In this document: piece by piece, positions 16,951 to 26,726 of the stretch
Layout of the letters: each line of letters opens with the position of its first letter
How positions within the stretch are numbered: the stretch's first letter is position 1
Origin: Patiriisocius sp047730165
Lineage (GTDB): Bacteria > Bacteroidota > Bacteroidia > Flavobacteriales > Flavobacteriaceae
DNA: 64,000 bases
Direction: 5' to 3'
Assembly: GCF_047730165.1 (NCBI RefSeq)
Contig: NZ_CP159834.1
Location: 2,542,001-2,606,000 of the forward strand
The notes under the pieces: model-generated
The model's input: the letters and a program-made list of their open reading frames with translations, nothing else
Database searches by the model: none
What the model was told of the DNA's origin: nothing
Program-made: the position numbers and the translations under genes

Positions 16951-17953
16951 TAAAAGAGTTATTTACTGGCTACTCACTGGCTGTACGCTTATTTTTATAA
17001 TGGTAGTCGTTGGCGGCATTACACGTCTCACCCACTCGGGGCTGTCTATTTCAAACTACAAACTTATTTCTGGAACCATCCCGCCATTAAATGACGTAGA
17101 TTGGAAAGAAGCTTTTGATCTTTACAAAGAATATCCCGAGTATCAAAAATTAAACAAAGGGATGTCTATTGAAGATTTTAAAGACATTTATTTTTGGGAA
17201 TGGATTCACCGCGTTATTGGGCGATTTATTGGGATTGTATTTTTACTCCCCTTCCTCTATTTTCTTCTGAAACGCCAACTCTCGAAGGCTACTATAAAAA
17301 AGTGTATTTTGTTATTATTCCTTGGAGGTTTTCAAGGATTTCTGGGATGGTATATGGTGAGTAGCGGTTTAGTTGATAGACCTGATGTGAGTCATTATCG
17401 GCTTGCGATGCACCTAACAACAGCCTTTATTACTTTTGCCTATACGCTTTGGGTCGCCTTAGACCTTATCTTTCCTACAAAAAAAGAAATAAACAAAGGC
17501 TTCAGAAATTTAATCCGGGTAGGCCTCGTTGTTCTTGTGGTACAAATTATTTACGGTGCTTTTGTAGCGGGCTTAGACGCTGGATGGATACATAACCATT
17601 GGCCATTTATGAGCGATGGACAGTTTATACACGACTCGGTCACAATAGAGCAAACGCCTGTATGGCGCAACTTTATAGAAGGTAAAAGTGGTGTGCAATT
17701 TGTTCACCGTATACTTGCCTATGTAGTAGTTGCTTTCATTGCAGTACTCTGGTGGAAATCAAAACAACAAACTCAGTCTTCCCTACAATTAAAAGGGATG
17801 AATGCACTGGTGCTACTTGTTTTAGTACAATTTGTTTTAGGAATACTAACCTTAGTACTGCAAGTGCCAGTAGTGCTTGGAGTATTGCATCAAGTGGCTG
17901 CTTTTTTCTTACTAGCAGCGATGACGTTTACCTTGCATCGATATAGTAAGTAA
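16940..17953 (+). CDS. ctaA: Haem A synthase (COX15/CtaA family)
   Basis: A 337-residue polytopic membrane protein with about eight hydrophobic helices. It should oxidise haem O to haem A for aa3-type cytochrome oxidase. The first helix is followed by the family's G-G-I-T-R-L-T-H-S-G-L-S stretch. Conserved histidines are seen in W-I-H-R-V-I-G-R, in H-L-T-T-A, in F-V-H-R-I and in L-H-Q-V-A. The start overlaps the GNAT gene by 11 bases. An exact 22-bp hairpin begins 5 bases after its stop. Oxidase and ctaB genes are not in the window. Confidence 0.95.
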   Translation: MKDNKRVIYWLLTGCTLIFIMVVVGGITRLTHSGLSISNYKLISGTIPPLNDVDWKEAFDLYKEYPEYQKLNKGMSIEDFKDIYFWEWIHRVIGRFIGIVFLLPFLYFLLKRQLSKATIKKCILLLFLGGFQGFLGWYMVSSGLVDRPDVSHYRLAMHLTTAFITFAYTLWVALDLIFPTKKEINKGFRNLIRVGLVVLVVQIIYGAFVAGLDAGWIHNHWPFMSDGQFIHDSVTIEQTPVWRNFIEGKSGVQFVHRILAYVVVAFIAVLWWKSKQQTQSSLQLKGMNALVLLVLVQFVLGILTLVLQVPVVLGVLHQVAAFFLLAAMTFTLHRYSK

Positions 17954-17958
17954 TCATT

Positions 17959-18010
17959 AACGAACTAAAACGATTTAATCAATAAAAAGATTAAATCGTT
18001 TTAGTTCGTT
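17959..18010. repeat. Perfect 22-bp inverted repeat with 8-base loop after ctaA
   Basis: Bases 17959-17980 are the exact reverse complement of 17989-18010, with the loop AATAAAAA between them. The stem has 22 pairs and no mismatch but is AT-rich. No T-run follows directly, so it is not a textbook terminator. It may end the cca-GNAT-ctaA transcript or protect its 3' end. The next 170 bases before the pRiA4b-family gene hold only its presumed promoter. Confidence 0.8.
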
Positions 18011-18187
18011 TCAATATTCAGTTTTTTGTATTTGTTATTATGTTTTTAGCTCTTGGGTTTCATTTTATATTTTCAGTCCTCAAAATAGCAAAGCTTCTCT
18101 TTCAAGAAGAAGATAAATTGTTAATATCTATCGCCTTTCCGAAATAATTATTGCGCTTCTCATTCTAGTAACTCCATAGGAAACTAA

Positions 18188-18195
18188 TATATTTG
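18188..18195 (+). promoter_or_regulatory. -7 box before the pRiA4b ORF-3 family gene
   Basis: TATATTTG matches TAnnTTTG and lies 19 bases before the start codon. No well-spaced TTTG was found for the -33 position, so this is only half a promoter. Confidence 0.4.
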
Positions 18196-18214
18196 CAGGC
18201 TAATATTTTTTATA

Positions 18215-18730
18215 ATGATTTACCGATTAAGAGTTATTCTAGATACTGTTGAAGATATCTTTAGAGATATAGAAATACAGGCTTCAAGTACTTTAGAAGA
18301 TTTTCACAATGTGATCACACAGTCTTTTGGCTTTGCGGGCGAAGAGATGGCTTCATTTTACGTAAGCGATGATGCTTGGGAACAAGGCGAAGAGATTGCA
18401 CTGTTTGACATGAGTGAAAAGCCGGGTGACGTGCGCGTGATGAGTGACACGGTTCTAGAAGATACACTGTGGGAAAAACAAACAAAATTGATTTACGTAT
18501 ATGATTTTCTATATATGTGGACGTTCTTTGTGGAGCTCGCAGAAATTACAGAACCTGCACCTGGAGAACAATACCCTAAGCTATTATTTGCAAAAGGAGA
18601 GATTCCTGCAGAGGCTTTAGAACCAGAATTTAAAGGTGGTGACAGTGACGAAGATGATGAATACAGTGACGATTACGATGATGCTGGCGATAATTATGAC
18701 TCCATGGATTTTGACGAGAACTGGAATTAG
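18215..18730 (+). CDS. Plasmid pRiA4b ORF-3 family protein
   Basis: A 171-residue protein of the pRiA4b ORF-3-like family, a small alpha/beta domain also labelled 'TnpR of IS1096'. The opening Y-R-L-R-V-I-L, the D-F-H-N-V-I-T-Q-S-F-G-F segment and the Y-x-Y-D-F stretch are typical. The last 30 residues are a run of aspartate, glutamate and tyrosine, suggesting binding to a basic partner. There is no transposase and there are no inverted ends nearby, so despite the family name it is a resident chromosomal gene. Function is unknown. Confidence 0.82.
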   Translation: MIYRLRVILDTVEDIFRDIEIQASSTLEDFHNVITQSFGFAGEEMASFYVSDDAWEQGEEIALFDMSEKPGDVRVMSDTVLEDTLWEKQTKLIYVYDFLYMWTFFVELAEITEPAPGEQYPKLLFAKGEIPAEALEPEFKGGDSDEDDEYSDDYDDAGDNYDSMDFDENWN

Positions 18731-18732
18731 TA

Positions 18733-18749
18733 AAAAGCCTGCGGCTTTT
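18733..18749 (+). terminator. Short hairpin after the pRiA4b ORF-3 family gene
   Basis: AAAAGCC and GGCTTTT pair across a 3-base loop directly after the stop codon. The T-rich right arm makes it a plausible small terminator. Several loosely similar TAAGC words follow up to 18840 but do not form a clear second hairpin. Confidence 0.5.
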
Positions 18750-18845
18750 GCTTTAGGCACTAAGCGATAGGCTTTAAGCAAAATATTAGATTCTATAAAA
18801 AAAACAATTAGCTTATGCTTAGTGCATGTAGCTTAAAGCATACCT

Positions 18846-19904
18846 ATGATCAACCTATTTAATACTCAAATTTCCTCCCTTTCTATACATCGCGTAGGGA
18901 ACAAAAGCCGTAATGAATCTGTAGTGTTGTCGAATGACACATATAAGATTGATGACGAGATACGTCCGTTACTAAAGGAGTTTTTCTTAAAACCTTTTAG
19001 AGAAAAAGAAGAAAACTATTTTCATTTTCATCACGAAGCAGATCTTGAGTTTCACGAAATATATAAAGCAGCTACTGCTATTTTTGACAACCCAGAGTCT
19101 GCACACGAAGTAAGTAAGACTATCACAAAGTATTTGTTTGATCAGTCTATGCACCCGCACATTAAAAATGGCGAAGTATATATTGCCTACCTAGAAAATG
19201 TACAGCTGGATAATGAGAAAATGGATGCCATAGGTATTTTTAAATCTGAATTAAAACAAGATTTCTTGCAGTTTTCTGAATCTGAAAGCCAGCTAGATGC
19301 CGTCTTACAACAAGGAGTAAGTCTCAACAAGCTTGATAAGGGTTGTATTATATTCAACAAAAATAAAGAGGATGGTTACAAAGTACTCTCTGTAGATAGC
19401 AACCGTTATGACGCTCGCTATTGGATTGAAAGCTTCTTAGGATTAGATGCATTTCAAGATGATAATTTTTTCACTAAAAAATATTTAAAATTCTGTCAAG
19501 ATTTTGCAAAAGATGTTGTGCTACCAGCAGAAGATAAGAAAGAAGAAGTGATGTTCATGAACCGAGCAGTAAATCATTTTGCAAAGAATGACACCTTTGA
19601 AGAATCTGCATTTGTTACTGATGTAATCGACAATCCAAGTCTTGTTCCTGAGTTTAATCATTACAAATCTGAAAAGGCACCTAAGTACAGTATAGAAGAT
19701 CTCACCACCTTCCCTATTGCTAACACTGCAGTTACAGCAGCTAGAAAGAAGATTAAGAATGTCATCAACCTAGATACCCACATCCAGATAAAAATGGATT
19801 TTATCAATCCAGAAAGTGCAGATAAGTATGTAGAAAAAGGATGGGACGAAGACAAGCAGATGTATTATTATCTTGTTTATTTTAATAAGGAAGAGAAGAG
19901 TTAG
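18846..19904 (+). CDS. 37-kDa nucleoid-associated protein (NdpA/YejK family)
   Basis: A 352-residue protein matching the nucleoid-associated NA37 family along its length. The N-terminal H-R-V-G-N opening, a central A-Y-L-E-N-V and I-G-I-F-K-S-E region, a K-x-x-K-Y-L-K-F-C-Q-D-F segment and a K-I-K-N-V-I-N-L-D stretch near the C-terminus fit. In E. coli the homologue is found on the nucleoid; its activity is not defined. There is no signal or membrane segment. It is a single gene, 115 bases after its neighbour. Confidence 0.85.
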   Translation: MINLFNTQISSLSIHRVGNKSRNESVVLSNDTYKIDDEIRPLLKEFFLKPFREKEENYFHFHHEADLEFHEIYKAATAIFDNPESAHEVSKTITKYLFDQSMHPHIKNGEVYIAYLENVQLDNEKMDAIGIFKSELKQDFLQFSESESQLDAVLQQGVSLNKLDKGCIIFNKNKEDGYKVLSVDSNRYDARYWIESFLGLDAFQDDNFFTKKYLKFCQDFAKDVVLPAEDKKEEVMFMNRAVNHFAKNDTFEESAFVTDVIDNPSLVPEFNHYKSEKAPKYSIEDLTTFPIANTAVTAARKKIKNVINLDTHIQIKMDFINPESADKYVEKGWDEDKQMYYYLVYFNKEEKS

Positions 19905-20211
19905 TACATTAAAAATGGAGGGTAGAGATGAGTGTCGATGCTGTTTGTTTGAAAGATATTTATTGAAGAATTACCCTCCAATTTGACCAAATAGGAAAGT
20001 CTAATATTTTAACAAGCTTTTGCGCTATGCACTTCTGGTGATTTAGAAATAAACGAATCACACTACTAAACTTATCGTTTATTGGATCATTCAATGAATA
20101 TTTAGCACTTTACACTTCCTGCTCCCCACTCTTAACCAAAGTTCCTGCGTTCCATATGTAACAAATCCCCCCACTATACGTCATATTAACAACCTTAAAA
20201 ACCAACCGCAC
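19905..20211. other. Intergenic gap without a gene
   Basis: This 307-base AT-rich stretch has no credible open frame or RNA gene. TGGAGGGTA at 19916-19924 and its complement TACCCTCCA at 19972-19980 could pair across a 47-base loop and may end the upstream transcript. The rest presumably holds the promoter of the ABC pair, but no consensus promoter stands out. Confidence 0.5.
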
Positions 20212-21108
20212 GTGAATACTATTCTCACTATTAATAACCTAACTAAAAAGTTTGGACCTATTACGGCAGTAAACGATCTATCGTTCACTATAGAAAAAGG
20301 AAATGTCTACGGAATCCTCGGCCCTAACGGGAGCGGAAAATCTACCACACTCGGGATAGTACTCAATGTAGTCAATAAAACTTCGGGAGACTTTCATTGG
20401 TTTGATGGTAATGGTACTACCCATGAAGCACTCAAAAAAGTAGGAGCCATCATTGAACACCCTAACTTTTACCCGTACATGACGGCATATCAAAACTTAG
20501 GTTTGGTGTGTAAAATTAAAGGAGTGCCAGCGGATAAAATTTCAGAAAAACTAAAAATTGTTGGACTTGAAGAAAGGCAACATAGTAAGTTTAATACCTT
20601 TAGTTTAGGGATGAAACAGCGACTTGCCATTGCATCTGCACTTTTAAATGATCCTGAAATTTTAATTCTAGATGAACCAACAAACGGATTAGACCCACAG
20701 GGAATTCATCAAATAAGAGAAATTATAAGAACCATCGCTTTAAAAGGGACTACTATTTTATTAGCCTCTCACTTGCTGGACGAAGTGGAGAAAGTATGTT
20801 CACACGTGGTCATCCTCAGAAAAGGAAAAAGCCTGTATGTAGGAAGTGTTGAGAATATGAATGCGAGTCACGGTTTTATTACGGTACAAGCAGATGATAT
20901 GTTAAAATTGCGTGCGACCCTAGAAGAAAGCGCTGCGTTTACTTCAGTTAAAGAGGAGAACGATACTGTAATCGCCTACCTAAAAGAACCGATGGACGCG
21001 GCAGCAATCAATAAGCTTTGCTTTGATCAAGGAATTGCCTTGTCACATCTTGTAAAACGCAAGGAAAGCCTTGAAGAACAATTTCTTGAACTTACTAAAA
21101 ACAACTAA
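20212..21108 (+). CDS. ABC transporter ATP-binding protein (BcrA type)
   Basis: A 298-residue ATPase subunit of an ABC-2 exporter. Walker A G-P-N-G-S-G-K-S-T is at residues 37-45, the signature F-S-L-G-M-K-Q-R sits near 133, and Walker B I-L-D-E-P-T-N-G-L-D-P follows near 154 with the catalytic glutamate intact. The C-terminal 80 residues form the regulatory extension common in BcrA/CcmA-like proteins. The start is a GTG. It sits 2 bases before its permease gene, so the two form one exporter. The substrate (peptide, lipid or drug) is not visible. Confidence 0.93.
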   Translation: MNTILTINNLTKKFGPITAVNDLSFTIEKGNVYGILGPNGSGKSTTLGIVLNVVNKTSGDFHWFDGNGTTHEALKKVGAIIEHPNFYPYMTAYQNLGLVCKIKGVPADKISEKLKIVGLEERQHSKFNTFSLGMKQRLAIASALLNDPEILILDEPTNGLDPQGIHQIREIIRTIALKGTTILLASHLLDEVEKVCSHVVILRKGKSLYVGSVENMNASHGFITVQADDMLKLRATLEESAAFTSVKEENDTVIAYLKEPMDAAAINKLCFDQGIALSHLVKRKESLEEQFLELTKNN

Positions 21109-21110
21109 TC

Positions 21111-21947
21111 ATGCTACGTCTTCTCCATATAGAATTTCAGAAAATACGATACAATAAAACTGTCAAGGTAATCTCTATAATTTACTTTGTATTGATCACT
21201 TTTATTGCGCTTATCGCCTCTATCGAATTTAATTTTGCTAGTATCAACTTTAGAGTGGCAGACCAAGGGATTTTTAATTTTCCATTTATTTGGCACTTTA
21301 ACACCTATCTAGCAGCCTGGCTCAAGTTGTTTTTCGCTATTGTGATTGTATCATTAGTAGCCAATGAATATAGCTATCGCACCTTAAAACAAAACCTCAT
21401 TGATGGCCTAAGCAAGAAAGAATTTATCTTATCTAAGTTTGTCACGGTATTACTATTTGCCGCGGGTTCTTCCATTTTTGTTTTTATTTTGTCAATAATT
21501 CTTGGTTTGAGTTTCTCTGACTACACAGAAATAGGAATCATTTTTAGAGACCTAGATTATCTGTTAGCATACTTTATAAAATTGGTTGGATTCTTCTCCT
21601 TTTGTCTATTTCTAGGAGTACTTGTAAAACGCTCTGCCTTTGCGCTTGGCTTTCTGTTCGTTTGGTGGATTATCGAAAACATCACGTATGCTTTTTTAAA
21701 ATTTAAAGCCTTTAAAGATACAGATATAGCAGAGTCTATTGTTCAATTCTTCCCACTTGAGGCGATGAACAATTTAATTAAGGAGCCATTCACAAGACTA
21801 GGTGGTGTGCAATCTATAGCGAGTCAAGTAGGTGAAGAAATCACAAAATCATATGATGTAACGCTTCTTAATGTTGCTATCGTTTCGGTTTGGACCGTAT
21901 TGTTTATTTACTGGGCTTGGGTGATTCTTAAAAGAAGAGATCTTTAA
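21111..21947 (+). CDS. ABC-2 type transporter permease
   Basis: A 278-residue inner-membrane protein with about six hydrophobic helices, beginning near residues 18, 55, 110, 150, 180 and 250. A cytoplasmic first loop includes V-A-N-E-Y-S-Y-R-T-L-K-Q-N, the typical coupling region of ABC-2 permeases that work with BcrA-type ATPases. It is 2 bases behind that ATPase gene. The gene pair is free-standing, with no regulator or biosynthetic gene adjacent, so substrate prediction is not possible. Confidence 0.9.
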   Translation: MLRLLHIEFQKIRYNKTVKVISIIYFVLITFIALIASIEFNFASINFRVADQGIFNFPFIWHFNTYLAAWLKLFFAIVIVSLVANEYSYRTLKQNLIDGLSKKEFILSKFVTVLLFAAGSSIFVFILSIILGLSFSDYTEIGIIFRDLDYLLAYFIKLVGFFSFCLFLGVLVKRSAFALGFLFVWWIIENITYAFLKFKAFKDTDIAESIVQFFPLEAMNNLIKEPFTRLGGVQSIASQVGEEITKSYDVTLLNVAIVSVWTVLFIYWAWVILKRRDL

Positions 21948-22090
21948 TTTTACTACGGGAATGTACTGGATTTAGGATGGAGTGAATAGTACACAAATAC
22001 AGGTATTCTTCTATTCGATTGCAAATTGGAAATTGATTTCTATTTCCTTTTAAACGAATTGATTACATTTAAAGAATATTCAATTGTCTT

Positions 22091-24514
22091 ATGAGACGGC
22101 AGTCGTCCCTCCTTTTATTTCTATTACTATGTCTTTCTGCGCAAGCGCAGGATGTGGAGTTATTTGAATCATTTAATGGGCGCTATGATTACCTAGCTTT
22201 CGGTAACACATTAAACCTAGTAGAGAATGGCCCAAATACCGCTTGTGAACTCCTAACAGAAACAAGTGCAGAACTCAGCCTATCACCCACGCAGACAGTC
22301 GTTGCTGCTTATTTATACTGGGCAGGAAGTGCAGACCCAGGAGATCTGGATGTTACTTTAAACAACACACCAGTAACAGCAGAACGTGATTTTACGTTAA
22401 CCTCCATAATTAACGGAACTGAATACATCTATTTCGCAGCCTTTGCAGATGTCACAGATCTCATTTTAGCAAATGGTAACGGCACATACACACTTACAGA
22501 CCTTGACGTAACTTCAAACCTAGGTTTTTACTGTCCTCGGGGGACCAACTTTGCTGGATGGGCGGTAACGCTCATATATGAAGACCCTACTTTTAATCTA
22601 AGAAATATCAACATATTTGATGGATTAGAATTTGTAAATGAAGTAGAAAATGAACTTACCATCGTCATTGACAATCTTAACATCATTGACTCAGATGGCG
22701 CTAAAATAGGCTTTCTGGCTTGGGAAGGCGATAGCTCTCTAGCTGTGGAAGAATCCCTGAGAATCAATGGGAATTTAATTAGCAACCCTCCGCTCAATCC
22801 AGCAAATAACGCCTTTAATAGCACCAACAGTTTCACGAACTCAAGTGATTTATACAACATGGATATTGATGTCTATAATGTAGAAGGAGTTATTAATGCA
22901 GGAGATACACAAGCTACCATTGACCTCACTTCTGGGCAAGATTTTGTGATGATTAATAACATCGTGACCGTTTTCAATAGTGAGTTACCAGAGGCAACCG
23001 TCACAATAGACACCGTTCACTATACACCAGAATGTGGCAATCGAAACCTTGAATTAAAGTACACCGTTTTTAACCTAAACAGCACTGCCTCTCTACCTAT
23101 AAATACACCTATTGCGATGTATGCTGACAACACTTTAATCGCACAATCGCAAACTACTATAGAAATTTCCATAGGGGGCTCCGCGATAGGTTTTGAAGCG
23201 CTTCTTATTCCGCCAGAAATTCCTGCAGATTTTTTGTTGCGCATCGTCGTTGATGACATAGGAGATGGAACTGGCATTGTCGGAGAAATAGATGAAGACA
23301 ATAATGAAGACACCACCCCAATTCACCTATTAGTCTTTCCAGATTTTACTTTACAAAATTTAGAAATTTGTAATGCCGTTGGTATTGAATTTTTTGACTT
23401 AAACGATGCGATTACAATTCTCGCAAATACTACGGAAGTCAGCTTTTATATTTCTGAGTTAGATGCAGAGGATAAAACCAATGCGATTATTAATCCGGAG
23501 GTTTTTGAGACCGAGAGTCCTTTGGTTCCCATTTTTGTACGTGTAGAAAATCCAGATTGTTTTATTATAGATTCCTTCTCGATTGGGGTGGCAATTTGCC
23601 CGCTTCCAGATGCAACGATCACAGCTACATCTCCCGTTTTCCCCTGTCGTATGCGAGCGGTAGAAATATCCTATCTCGTCTTAAATATTGAGGCTACTGC
23701 CCTATTGCCCGCAAATACACCTATTACTTTTTATGTTGATGGTATCGTGGTTGCGCAGGCAGAAACGCAGGCAGATATTGCCATAGGCGCCAGTGAACCA
23801 GGATTTATTTCATTTGCTATTCCTGATGGAACTCTATTGTCTTTTATACTATCCGCTTTTGTAGATGATACCGGAAATGGCCAAGGTATCGTTGAAGAAC
23901 TTGACGAGACAAATAATAATTGGACCATAAATACTTCCTTCGGAAATATTCCAGACATTCCATCTTTGCCCACTTTAATTGAATGTGATTTGGGATTTAA
24001 TACTGCATTTTTTAATCTTCGGGAGCAAGATGAAATAACTACTAGCGTTGTGCAAGGTATCGTCACGTATTACCTAAGCGAAGTAGATGCTGTAGAACAG
24101 ATGAACGAAATATTAGATCCAGAACATTTCAGCAATACGACAGATCCGCAAGAGATTTTTGTGCGGCTCGAAAACGAAATTTGTTTTACTATTTCCTCCT
24201 TTTTAATCGCAATAGAAAACTGTCCTCCAGATATACCGGAAGGGTTCTCGCCTAATGGTGATGGCCTAAACGATGTCTTTAACATCGCTGGCTTACAAAA
24301 TGTATTTGAGGATTATTATTTAAAGATATTCAATCGTTACGGTGAGCTTATTTATGAAGGAGGTCCAGAGCTAGGACTGTGGTCTGGAATACCAAATGAC
24401 GGATTGTTCTATCAAGAAAAACTAGTTCCAGTTGGAACCTACTATTATTCGCTGCACTTGAACGACCCTAATTTTACAAAACCCATCCTTGGTTTTGTGT
24501 ATGTGAATTACTAA
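22091..24514 (+). CDS. Secreted adhesin-like protein with gliding-motility-associated/T9SS type B C-terminal domain
   Basis: An 807-residue exported protein. A 20-residue signal peptide ends at A-Q-A-Q. The first 290 residues form a beta-rich domain. Two tandem copies then follow (about 300-500 and 505-710), each with a CARDB-like stretch (N-T-P-I, A-Q-x-x-T, D-D-x-G-x-G-x-G-I-V) and a segment ending in E-I-F-V-R or P-I-F-V-R. The last 85 residues open with P-E-G-F-S-P-N-G-D-G-L-N-D and match the CHU_C/gliding-motility-associated domain that directs export by the type IX system and surface attachment. It is a single gene. The ligand is unknown. Confidence 0.87.
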   Translation: MRRQSSLLLFLLLCLSAQAQDVELFESFNGRYDYLAFGNTLNLVENGPNTACELLTETSAELSLSPTQTVVAAYLYWAGSADPGDLDVTLNNTPVTAERDFTLTSIINGTEYIYFAAFADVTDLILANGNGTYTLTDLDVTSNLGFYCPRGTNFAGWAVTLIYEDPTFNLRNINIFDGLEFVNEVENELTIVIDNLNIIDSDGAKIGFLAWEGDSSLAVEESLRINGNLISNPPLNPANNAFNSTNSFTNSSDLYNMDIDVYNVEGVINAGDTQATIDLTSGQDFVMINNIVTVFNSELPEATVTIDTVHYTPECGNRNLELKYTVFNLNSTASLPINTPIAMYADNTLIAQSQTTIEISIGGSAIGFEALLIPPEIPADFLLRIVVDDIGDGTGIVGEIDEDNNEDTTPIHLLVFPDFTLQNLEICNAVGIEFFDLNDAITILANTTEVSFYISELDAEDKTNAIINPEVFETESPLVPIFVRVENPDCFIIDSFSIGVAICPLPDATITATSPVFPCRMRAVEISYLVLNIEATALLPANTPITFYVDGIVVAQAETQADIAIGASEPGFISFAIPDGTLLSFILSAFVDDTGNGQGIVEELDETNNNWTINTSFGNIPDIPSLPTLIECDLGFNTAFFNLREQDEITTSVVQGIVTYYLSEVDAVEQMNEILDPEHFSNTTDPQEIFVRLENEICFTISSFLIAIENCPPDIPEGFSPNGDGLNDVFNIAGLQNVFEDYYLKIFNRYGELIYEGGPELGLWSGIPNDGLFYQEKLVPVGTYYYSLHLNDPNFTKPILGFVYVNY

Positions 24515-24650
24515 TTTCTGTTCGATCTAAAAGAAATTATTTATTTTTCTATTTTTAGTCACGACGCTTCGGGAAGGTCCTTTTTCTTTCTCTTAAGGTA
24601 TTGTGAATGCGGCACATTTTGGCACAAATAATTCTTATTTTTGTTAGCCT

Positions 24651-26651
24651 ATGAAATTTAACCTCGTTTCAGAATTTTCACCCACCGGAGACCAGCCTGC
24701 TGCTATTAAAGCACTTGTAACTGGTCTTGAATCAGAAGAAAAATATCAAACATTACTTGGTGTAACAGGGAGTGGAAAGACTTTTACTGTTGCCAATGTA
24801 ATTGAAAAAGTGCAGAAACCTACCTTGGTACTTGCGCATAATAAAACGCTCGCTGCACAACTTTACACCGAATTCAAAAACCTCTTTCCTGAAAATGCTG
24901 TAGAGTATTTCGTTTCCTATTACGATTACTATCAGCCAGAAGCTTTTATTCCTTCGAGCGGAACCTTTATTGAGAAAGATCTTTCTATTAATGAAGAAAT
25001 AGAAGTAATGAGATTGAGCACCACTTCTTCCCTCCTTTCTGGGCGAAGAGACGTTATTGTGGTGGCATCCGTGTCTTGTATCTATGGAATTGGGAATCCT
25101 GTAGAGTTTAAGAAAAGTGTAATTACACTAGTTTCTGGACAAGTGATTTCAAGAACAAAACTCTTACACCAACTTGTGCATAGTCTTTATTCGCGAACAG
25201 AAGCAGAGTTTGGTCATGGACGTTTCAGAATAAAAGGAGATACAGTAGATGTGTATCCTAGTTATGCAGACCACGCTTTTAGAATTCACTTTTTTGGTGA
25301 CGAGATTGAAGAAATAGAAGCTTTCAATCCAGAGAATAATGAAGTGCTAGAAAAGTATGACCGCCTCACTATATATCCTGCAAATATGTTTGTGACTTCT
25401 CCAGATGTTTTAAAAGATGCGATCTGGGAAATACAGCAGGATCTTGTGAAGCAAGTAGATTATTTTAAAGAAATAGGAAAACACTTAGAAGCAAAACGTT
25501 TAGAAGAACGCACTACTTTCGATCTTGAAATGATACGTGAATTAGGCTACTGTAGTGGTATTGAGAATTACTCACGCTACTTAGACAAGCGATTACCTGG
25601 TACACGCCCTTTCTGTTTATTAGATTATTTTCCAGATGATTATTTAATGGTTGTAGATGAAAGTCACGTTTCTATACCGCAAGTAGGTGCCATGTATGGT
25701 GGCGATAGATCTAGAAAAGAAAACCTAGTAGATTATGGTTTTAGACTTCCAGCTGCTATGGATAATAGACCCTTAAAATCCGATGAATTTGAAGCCTTAC
25801 AGAATCAAGTGATTTTTGTGAGCGCGACGCCAGCAGATTATGAATTAGAAAAAACAGGTGGTGTCTTTGTAGAACAGATTATTCGTCCTACAGGATTATT
25901 AGATCCACCTATTGAAATAAGACCGAGTCTCAACCAGATTGATGATTTACTCGAGGAAATACAATTGCGTGTAGAAAAAGATGAGCGTGTACTAGTGACA
26001 ACGCTTACCAAACGTATGGCAGAAGAACTCACCAAGTATTTATCTAGAGTAAACGTGCGTTGTAGATACATACACAGTGATGTAGATACCCTAGAGCGTG
26101 TAGAGATTATGCAAGATTTACGTATGGGAATCTTTGACGTTTTGGTTGGAGTAAACCTCTTGAGGGAGGGACTTGATTTACCAGAGGTGAGTCTTGTGGC
26201 GATTTTAGATGCAGATAAAGAAGGTTTTTTAAGAAGTCATCGTTCCTTAACACAAACGGTAGGTAGAGCCGCACGTAACCTTAATGGGAAGGCAATAATG
26301 TATGCGGATAAGATTACCAAAAGTATGCAGCTCACTATGGATGCTACAGACTACAAGCGAGAAAAACAAATCGCCTACAACGTAAAAAATAACATCACGC
26401 CTACCCAGATTAAAAAATCTTTTGAAAATGCCTTATCAAATAGTAAAAAGAACGCATACATCATAGAGACCGCAGAAAGTCTGGCCGCAGAATCTAAAGA
26501 AAATGAATATTTAACCAAGCCCCAAATAGAAAAGAAAATACGTGACACGCGAAAGGCGATGGAAAAAGCAGCGAAGGAGTTAGATTTTATGATGGCGGCA
26601 AAATTGCGAGATAAAATTAAAAGCTGGCAAACGGAGCTTAGTAAAGAGTAG
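24651..26651 (+). CDS. uvrB: UvrABC excinuclease subunit B
   Basis: A 666-residue DNA-damage-verification helicase of nucleotide excision repair. Walker A G-V-T-G-S-G-K-T is at residues 37-44. The beta-hairpin Y-Y-D-Y-Y-Q-P-E-A-F at 91-100 inserts behind the lesion. D-E-S-H is the Walker B, and helicase motifs V-T-x-L-T-K-R-M-A-E and Q-T-V-G-R-A-A-R-N follow. The C-terminal UVR helices for UvrC contact are intact. A TATTTTTG -7-like element lies 8 bases before the start codon. Length and motifs are standard; uvrA and uvrC are elsewhere. Confidence 0.98.
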   Translation: MKFNLVSEFSPTGDQPAAIKALVTGLESEEKYQTLLGVTGSGKTFTVANVIEKVQKPTLVLAHNKTLAAQLYTEFKNLFPENAVEYFVSYYDYYQPEAFIPSSGTFIEKDLSINEEIEVMRLSTTSSLLSGRRDVIVVASVSCIYGIGNPVEFKKSVITLVSGQVISRTKLLHQLVHSLYSRTEAEFGHGRFRIKGDTVDVYPSYADHAFRIHFFGDEIEEIEAFNPENNEVLEKYDRLTIYPANMFVTSPDVLKDAIWEIQQDLVKQVDYFKEIGKHLEAKRLEERTTFDLEMIRELGYCSGIENYSRYLDKRLPGTRPFCLLDYFPDDYLMVVDESHVSIPQVGAMYGGDRSRKENLVDYGFRLPAAMDNRPLKSDEFEALQNQVIFVSATPADYELEKTGGVFVEQIIRPTGLLDPPIEIRPSLNQIDDLLEEIQLRVEKDERVLVTTLTKRMAEELTKYLSRVNVRCRYIHSDVDTLERVEIMQDLRMGIFDVLVGVNLLREGLDLPEVSLVAILDADKEGFLRSHRSLTQTVGRAARNLNGKAIMYADKITKSMQLTMDATDYKREKQIAYNVKNNITPTQIKKSFENALSNSKKNAYIIETAESLAAESKENEYLTKPQIEKKIRDTRKAMEKAAKELDFMMAAKLRDKIKSWQTELSKE

Positions 26652-26726
26652 CAGTCTTCAGTGGCGGTAAAATGTTAAACGAAAATCGGGAATTGTGCTT
26701 TTACATTGACTTTAGTGCACTCTTTA

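Noticed and set aside
18215..18730. Idea that the pRiA4b ORF-3/'TnpR of IS1096' gene marks an insertion sequence
   Set aside because: There is no transposase, no terminal inverted repeat and no target-site duplication nearby. The family label comes from where it was first seen.
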